From positions 1 through 37,556 of the forward strand of contig JABSQZ010000036.1 in assembly GCA_013215505.1 (NCBI GenBank): a stretch of DNA of 37,556 nt, read 5' to 3'. This stretch comes from Oceanospirillaceae bacterium. GTDB taxonomy: Bacteria; Pseudomonadota; Gammaproteobacteria; Pseudomonadales; Balneatricaceae. The notes below the pieces were generated by a model, which ran no database searches, was not told the origin of the DNA, and saw only the letters and a list, made by a program, of their open reading frames with translations. Numbering within the stretch: position 1 is the first letter of the stretch; each line of letters starts with the position of its first letter. Both the position numbers and the translations under genes were made by a program. Shown in pieces: positions 34,299 through 37,556 of this stretch.

Positions 34299-35508
34299 CA
34301 AGTTGCAAAACAACCCTCAGCAATACATTGGCTCCGGCCTCAATATCAGCAGTTTCTGTATGCTCTGTGATGTTGTGGCTTATCCCTGCTACGCTGGGGA
34401 CAAAGATCATCGCCGTCGGGCAGTTAGGGGCAAAAGATTGTGCATCGTGCCCAGCGCCGCTGGGCATACGCAATACACTATGCCCTTGAGCCAACGCAGT
34501 TTGTTCAACTAAGTTCAGCAGCTGTGGGTCGAAATCTACCGGGGCAAAACGCACTAACTCTTTGCAGTTAATCTGCACCTTTTCGCTGGCGGCAATTTTT
34601 TTAATATAAGCCGCTAGCTGTTGCTCGGCACAGTGCAGTAACTGCTGATCAGTATTACGCAAATCGACACTGATACTAGCACTATTAGCGATCACATTGA
34701 TCAGGTTCGGTTTTAACTCTATAGAGCCAACAGTGGCCACTTGATCTCCGCCCATTTTCAGCGCCAGCTCACGGACAAAAGTGGCTATTGCCATCGCCAC
34801 ATAACCGGCATCGCGACGCAGATGCATTGGGGTGGTACCGGCGTGGTTAGAGACTCCTGAAATATCAATTTGGCTCCAGGAAATTCCCTGCACACCCTCA
34901 ACTACACCAATAGTGATGCCCTGTTGCTCTAGAACCGGGCCCTGTTCTATATGCAGCTCTAAAAAGCTGTGAACTCGTTGACTGCCGCATTCCAGCTGAC
35001 CCGCGTAACCTATCTGCTCTAGCTGCTGGCCTAAATGGCTGCCGTCAAAACCAATAGTATCGAGCATTTGTTGAATATCCAGATGCCCTTGATGCGTCAT
35101 ACTTCCCATCATATCCGGGGTATAGCGAACCCCTTCCTCGTTAGTAAAAAAACCGACCGCAATCGCCCGTTCAGTCTCAATGCCTGCATCATTTAAACAG
35201 GCAATTACTTCCAACCCAGCCAGCACCCCTAAGTTGCCATCGTAATTACCACCAGTGGCCACGGTATCTATGTGCGAGCCGATCAATATCGGCTGCGCGT
35301 GCACAGTGCCTGCGCGGGTAGCAATCACATTCCCGAGCTGATCTATGCTCACCTCTAGTCCCAATTCACGCATCCAACTGACTACTAAATCGCGCCCCTG
35401 CTTATCGGCCTCACTCAAGGCAATCCGAGACACCCCACCACCGTCCAGCGCACCACATTGCGCTAACTGCTGCAGCCGCCCGGTTAATCGTTCAATATCA
35501 ATTTCCAC
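34288..35508 (-). CDS. Zn-dependent M20 amidase, hydantoinase/carbamoylase family
   Basis: A 406-residue member of the allantoate amidohydrolase / N-carbamoyl-L-amino acid hydrolase / beta-ureidopropionase group. Bimetal ligands are visible: His79 (GSHIDT), Asp90 (GGNYDGNLG), Glu124-Glu125 (FTNEEG), His186 (ELHIEQGPV) and His354 (SGAGHDAQSF). NHAGTTPMHLRRDA and NVIANSASISVDLRNT are typical. I chose the GTG at 35508, preceded by AGGGG 7 nt away; the frame is open to a GTG at 35532, but that part consists of degraded heptamer repeats. No other allantoin genes are present, so carbamoyl-amino-acid hydrolysis is equally possible. It is downstream of the M20 amidohydrolase gene on the same strand. 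Confidence 0.88.
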   Translation of the reverse strand: MEIDIERLTGRLQQLAQCGALDGGGVSRIALSEADKQGRDLVVSWMRELGLEVSIDQLGNVIATRAGTVHAQPILIGSHIDTVATGGNYDGNLGVLAGLEVIACLNDAGIETERAIAVGFFTNEEGVRYTPDMMGSMTHQGHLDIQQMLDTIGFDGSHLGQQLEQIGYAGQLECGSQRVHSFLELHIEQGPVLEQQGITIGVVEGVQGISWSQIDISGVSNHAGTTPMHLRRDAGYVAMAIATFVRELALKMGGDQVATVGSIELKPNLINVIANSASISVDLRNTDQQLLHCAEQQLAAYIKKIAASEKVQINCKELVRFAPVDFDPQLLNLVEQTALAQGHSVLRMPSGAGHDAQSFAPNCPTAMIFVPSVAGISHNITEHTETADIEAGANVLLRVVLQLASG

Positions 35509-35534
35509 TCTTAAACCCCTCACTCTACTCACTG

Positions 35535-35604
35535 CTAATTACTTACCACTTACGACTTCCTACTTCCTACTTCCTACTTCCTACTTCCTACTTACGACTT
35601 ACGA
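35535..35604 (-). repeat. Heptamer array between the two M20 hydrolase genes
   Basis: Ten in-phase units. On the sense strand, starting at the base after the TAG stop codon (35607-35605), they read TCGTAAG twice, TAGGAAG five times, TCGTAAG, TGGTAAG, TAATTAG. Less regular units continue toward the next start codon. Two unit types are interleaved without loss of phase. This is the only array lying inside a probable operon. Confidence 0.93.
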
Positions 35605-36786
35605 CTATGTTTTCAAACATTGCTGAACCAACTGCACCCAATAACTAGCACCTAACCCTAAGATGCCATCGTTAAAATCGTAGTGAGGGTTGTGTAAAGC
35701 ACAGCCGCCAATCGACTCCGTGCCGTTGCCAATCAAGGCATAACAGCCAGGTTTGACCCGTAACATGCTGGAAAAATCTTCAGACACAGTAATTGGCTCG
35801 CAATTACCATTGACCTGGTCGCGACCAAAAACGTGTTCGGCGGCGCTGACACAATTAGCGGTCTCGGTATTGCTATTGATCAGCGGATAAAAGGCGTGGC
35901 GAAACTCAAATTTATGCTCGGCACCTGCGGCACTGCACAACCCTGCAACTATCTCACCCATGCGCTGTTCCAGCTTTGCCAGGGTTACTTCGTCATAGCA
36001 GCGACAGTCACCTTTGAGCAGCACTTTTGAGGGGATCACATTGACAGTGCCATCAGTAATAAACTCGGTCACCGAAACGACCGCCGGCTGGCTTATGACA
36101 CTTAAATTACGCGACACTATCGTCTGCAGCGCCAGCACTATCTGTGAACCCAGCACTATTGGGTCAACCCCTACATGTGGCATAGCAGCGTGGCCACCCG
36201 CTGCCTCTATGCTAATTTCAAAACCGCTCTCGCTGGCCATGAGTGCCCCGCTGCGCACCGCAAACTCACCCGCAGCTAACCCAGGCAAGTTGTGCAAACC
36301 ATACACTGCCTGTATATCGAAACGGCTGAACAGCCCGTCATCAATCATTGCCTGAGCACCAGTTCCGTGTTCTTCTTCAGGCTGAAAGATAAAGTACACC
36401 GTACCCTCAAAGTTTTTAGTCTTGGCTAAATGTGCCGCCGCACCGAGCAGCATACTGGTGTGGCCATCGTGACCGCAGGCATGCATTTTCCCGCTGTTTT
36501 GTGAGCGATATGCAAAAGTGTTTTGCTCATTTATTTGCAGTGCGTCCATATCGGCGCGCAAACCAATACTGGCGGTACTTGTACCATTGCGTAAAATACC
36601 CACCAAGCCGGTTCTACCGATATTAGTCACTACTTCTATGCCAAAGCTGCGCAGTTTCTCTGCGACAAAAGCAGCGGTTTGCTGCACTTCAAAGCCACAC
36701 TCTGGATGAGCGTGGATTTTCCTGCGCCACTGCTGCATCTGCTCAATTAACGGCTCGCTTAAAGATACTTTGCTAGATGAGGTCAT
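35605..36786 (-). CDS. M20D-family amidohydrolase (N-acyl amino acid / hippurate hydrolase type)
   Basis: A 393-residue metallopeptidase-fold amidohydrolase. Motifs are RKIHAHPECGFEV, GLRADMDALQI, Cys104 and His106 in MHACGHDGHT, Glu137-Glu138 in FQPEEEHGTG, His165 in GLHNLPG and a final metal His in LHNPHYDFND. It is likely cytoplasmic and hydrolyses an N-acyl or similar amide of an amino acid; the precise substrate is unknown. GGAG lies before the ATG. It is divergent from an Lrp/AsnC regulator and upstream of the carbamoylase-type gene, suggesting an amino-acid-derivative catabolic unit under that regulator. The TAG stop codon abuts a long heptamer array. Confidence 0.9.
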   Translation of the reverse strand: MTSSSKVSLSEPLIEQMQQWRRKIHAHPECGFEVQQTAAFVAEKLRSFGIEVVTNIGRTGLVGILRNGTSTASIGLRADMDALQINEQNTFAYRSQNSGKMHACGHDGHTSMLLGAAAHLAKTKNFEGTVYFIFQPEEEHGTGAQAMIDDGLFSRFDIQAVYGLHNLPGLAAGEFAVRSGALMASESGFEISIEAAGGHAAMPHVGVDPIVLGSQIVLALQTIVSRNLSVISQPAVVSVTEFITDGTVNVIPSKVLLKGDCRCYDEVTLAKLEQRMGEIVAGLCSAAGAEHKFEFRHAFYPLINSNTETANCVSAAEHVFGRDQVNGNCEPITVSEDFSSMLRVKPGCYALIGNGTESIGGCALHNPHYDFNDGILGLGASYWVQLVQQCLKT

Positions 36787-36854
36787 TACTCACTCCGAAA
36801 AAATTTGACTATCAGTTCATTGCTCTAATACTAGCGACTTAAAGTGAAGGATTT

Positions 36855-36880
36855 CTGCATTAGTGAATTAAAAAATGCAG
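36855..36880. promoter_or_regulatory. Inverted repeat in the divergent M20-lrp region
   Basis: CTGCATT (36855-36861) and AATGCAG (36874-36880) form 7-bp arms around a 12-bp A/T-rich spacer. It could be an operator half-site pair or a short hairpin on the M20 side of the divergent promoter. Confidence 0.35.
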
Positions 36881-36912
36881 TTTATCGGCGCTGATTAACT
36901 CAGAGGTTATTA

Positions 36913-36928
36913 ATTTATGCGCATAAAT
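36913..36928. promoter_or_regulatory. Perfect 16-bp palindrome, candidate Lrp/AsnC operator
   Basis: ATTTATGCGCATAAAT is fully self-complementary and lies about 53 bp before the Lrp-type gene and 127 bp before the divergent M20 gene. Lrp/AsnC proteins bind roughly 15-bp A/T-flanked palindromes near their own genes, so this is the leading operator candidate for local and self regulation. Confidence 0.55.
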
Positions 36929-36980
36929 AGCTTAAACTCATACAGCGAAATAATTAACCCCCTTTGATCAGGAGACATCA

Positions 36981-37469
36981 GTGGCTGGTAACAACCTACA
37001 ATTGGATGATTTTGATACCCATATACTGCAACTGATGCAAGTGTCTAATCGTATCACCAGCGAGCAAATTGCTGAAAAAATTGGCCTTTCTGCCGCCGCC
37101 GTGCAGCGCCGGATTAAACGCTTGCGCGAAAGCAAAGTGATAAGCGGGGATGTCTCAATCGTCAACCCTAAGCTGCTGAATCGCCCCCTCACCTTAGTTG
37201 TGCAGGTCACCCTGGAGCGCGAGCGCGCCGATCTGATGGATGCGTTTAAAAAAGAGATGAAAGCTAACCCGATAGTACAGCAGTGCTACTACGTAACCGG
37301 CAGCTCAGATTTTATCCTGATTATCACCGCCAGCGACATGGACGACTACGAAGCTTTTACCCGCAGCTGCTTTTTCGACAACAGTAATATTCGTAACTTT
37401 CAGACTAATGTGGTGATGGACAGAGTGAAGGTGGGATTGACCGTGCCGGTGGAACGACGGGAGGCGTAG
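36981..37469 (+). CDS. Lrp/AsnC family transcriptional regulator
   Basis: A 162-residue regulator with an N-terminal helix-turn-helix (about 8-60, LDDFDTHILQLMQ and SEQIAEKIGLSAAAVQRRIKRLRESKVI) and a C-terminal RAM domain (about 70-145, with VTGSSDFILIITASDMDDYEAF) that normally binds an amino acid. The start is GTG at 36981 with AGGAGA (36970-36975) at ideal spacing. It probably controls the divergent hydrolase genes through the palindrome between them, and the effector may be an amino acid they release; both are inferences. The TAG stop codon is followed by two heptamer units. Confidence 0.92.
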   Translation: MAGNNLQLDDFDTHILQLMQVSNRITSEQIAEKIGLSAAAVQRRIKRLRESKVISGDVSIVNPKLLNRPLTLVVQVTLERERADLMDAFKKEMKANPIVQQCYYVTGSSDFILIITASDMDDYEAFTRSCFFDNSNIRNFQTNVVMDRVKVGLTVPVERREA

Positions 37470-37470
37470 G

Positions 37471-37484
37471 GTGTAAGTCGGAAG
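37471..37484 (+). repeat. Short heptamer array after the Lrp-type gene
   Basis: Two units, GTGTAAG and TCGGAAG, one base after the TAG stop codon (37467-37469). It is short enough to be chance alone, but orientation, position and unit sequence match the other arrays. Confidence 0.6.
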
Positions 37485-37556
37485 CCCTCTGTGTCAGGAT
37501 TGTTGTCACCCCTTAAAATTATCTATTAACCAATTATTGGGGGCGGTAAAAAGAGA

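Overview
This 37.6 kb window reads as chromosomal DNA of a marine-type gammaproteobacterium close to Pseudomonadales/Cellvibrionales. The inference rests on gene order: visC/ubiI-ubiH-pepP-ygfB, a TIGR02449 protein, zapA, a 6S RNA-fau pair, and argH divergent from hemC-hemD-hemX-hemY are arranged much as in Pseudomonas. No phage, plasmid, transposase, CRISPR, rRNA or tRNA gene was found, and almost every gene belongs to a recognised family.

Layout. (1) 116-3118: an XRE-cupin regulator divergent from tdh-kbl, the two-step threonine to glycine pathway. (2) 3398-4597: rlmI, a 23S rRNA methyltransferase convergent with kbl. (3) 4753-9366: the minus-strand unit ygfB-pepP-ubiH-ubiI, with two ubiquinone hydroxylases. 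(4) 9625-10289: a ZapB-like coiled-coil protein and zapA, both linked to division. (5) 10610-21824: a complete type II secretion operon gspC to gspN on the plus strand, with a good sigma-70 promoter. (6) 21883-22786: fau and the 6S RNA gene on the minus strand. (7) 22800-23770: a gene-poor stretch with a possible decayed repeat. (8) 23773-26243: gcvR-like double-ACT protein, VF530-type protein and argH. (9) 26624-31111: hemCDXY. (10) 31251-34278: a nitronate monooxygenase-like flavoprotein overlapping a TDT/TehA-type membrane protein, then an exported metallo-beta-lactamase-fold hydrolase. (11) 34288-37469: two M20 metallo-hydrolases for N-carbamoyl- and N-acyl-type substrates, divergent from an Lrp/AsnC regulator whose shared promoter region carries a perfect 16-bp palindrome.

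The most unusual signal is a dispersed family of degenerate 7-bp tandem repeats, sense-strand consensus about TNGNNAG (TTGGAAG, TCGTAAG, TAGGAAG, TCGGAAG and others). Arrays lie at or just after the stop codons of eight genes (XRE, kbl, rlmI, gspN, fau, VF530, M20 amidohydrolase, lrp). They are always oriented with transcription and hold their 7-bp phase while unit sequence changes. One orphan array lies at 22880-22907. Six of the eight associated genes end in TAG, while only about four of the roughly 25 other genes do. In fau the array has entered the reading frame and supplies the stop. Transcription-unit ends without an array mostly have a hairpin instead. I read the arrays as an undescribed class of 3'-end element; their function is unknown.

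A second notable point is architectural. The 11 kb secretion operon sits between zapA and 6S-fau, which are neighbours in many gammaproteobacteria, and the 6S-fau side is inverted.
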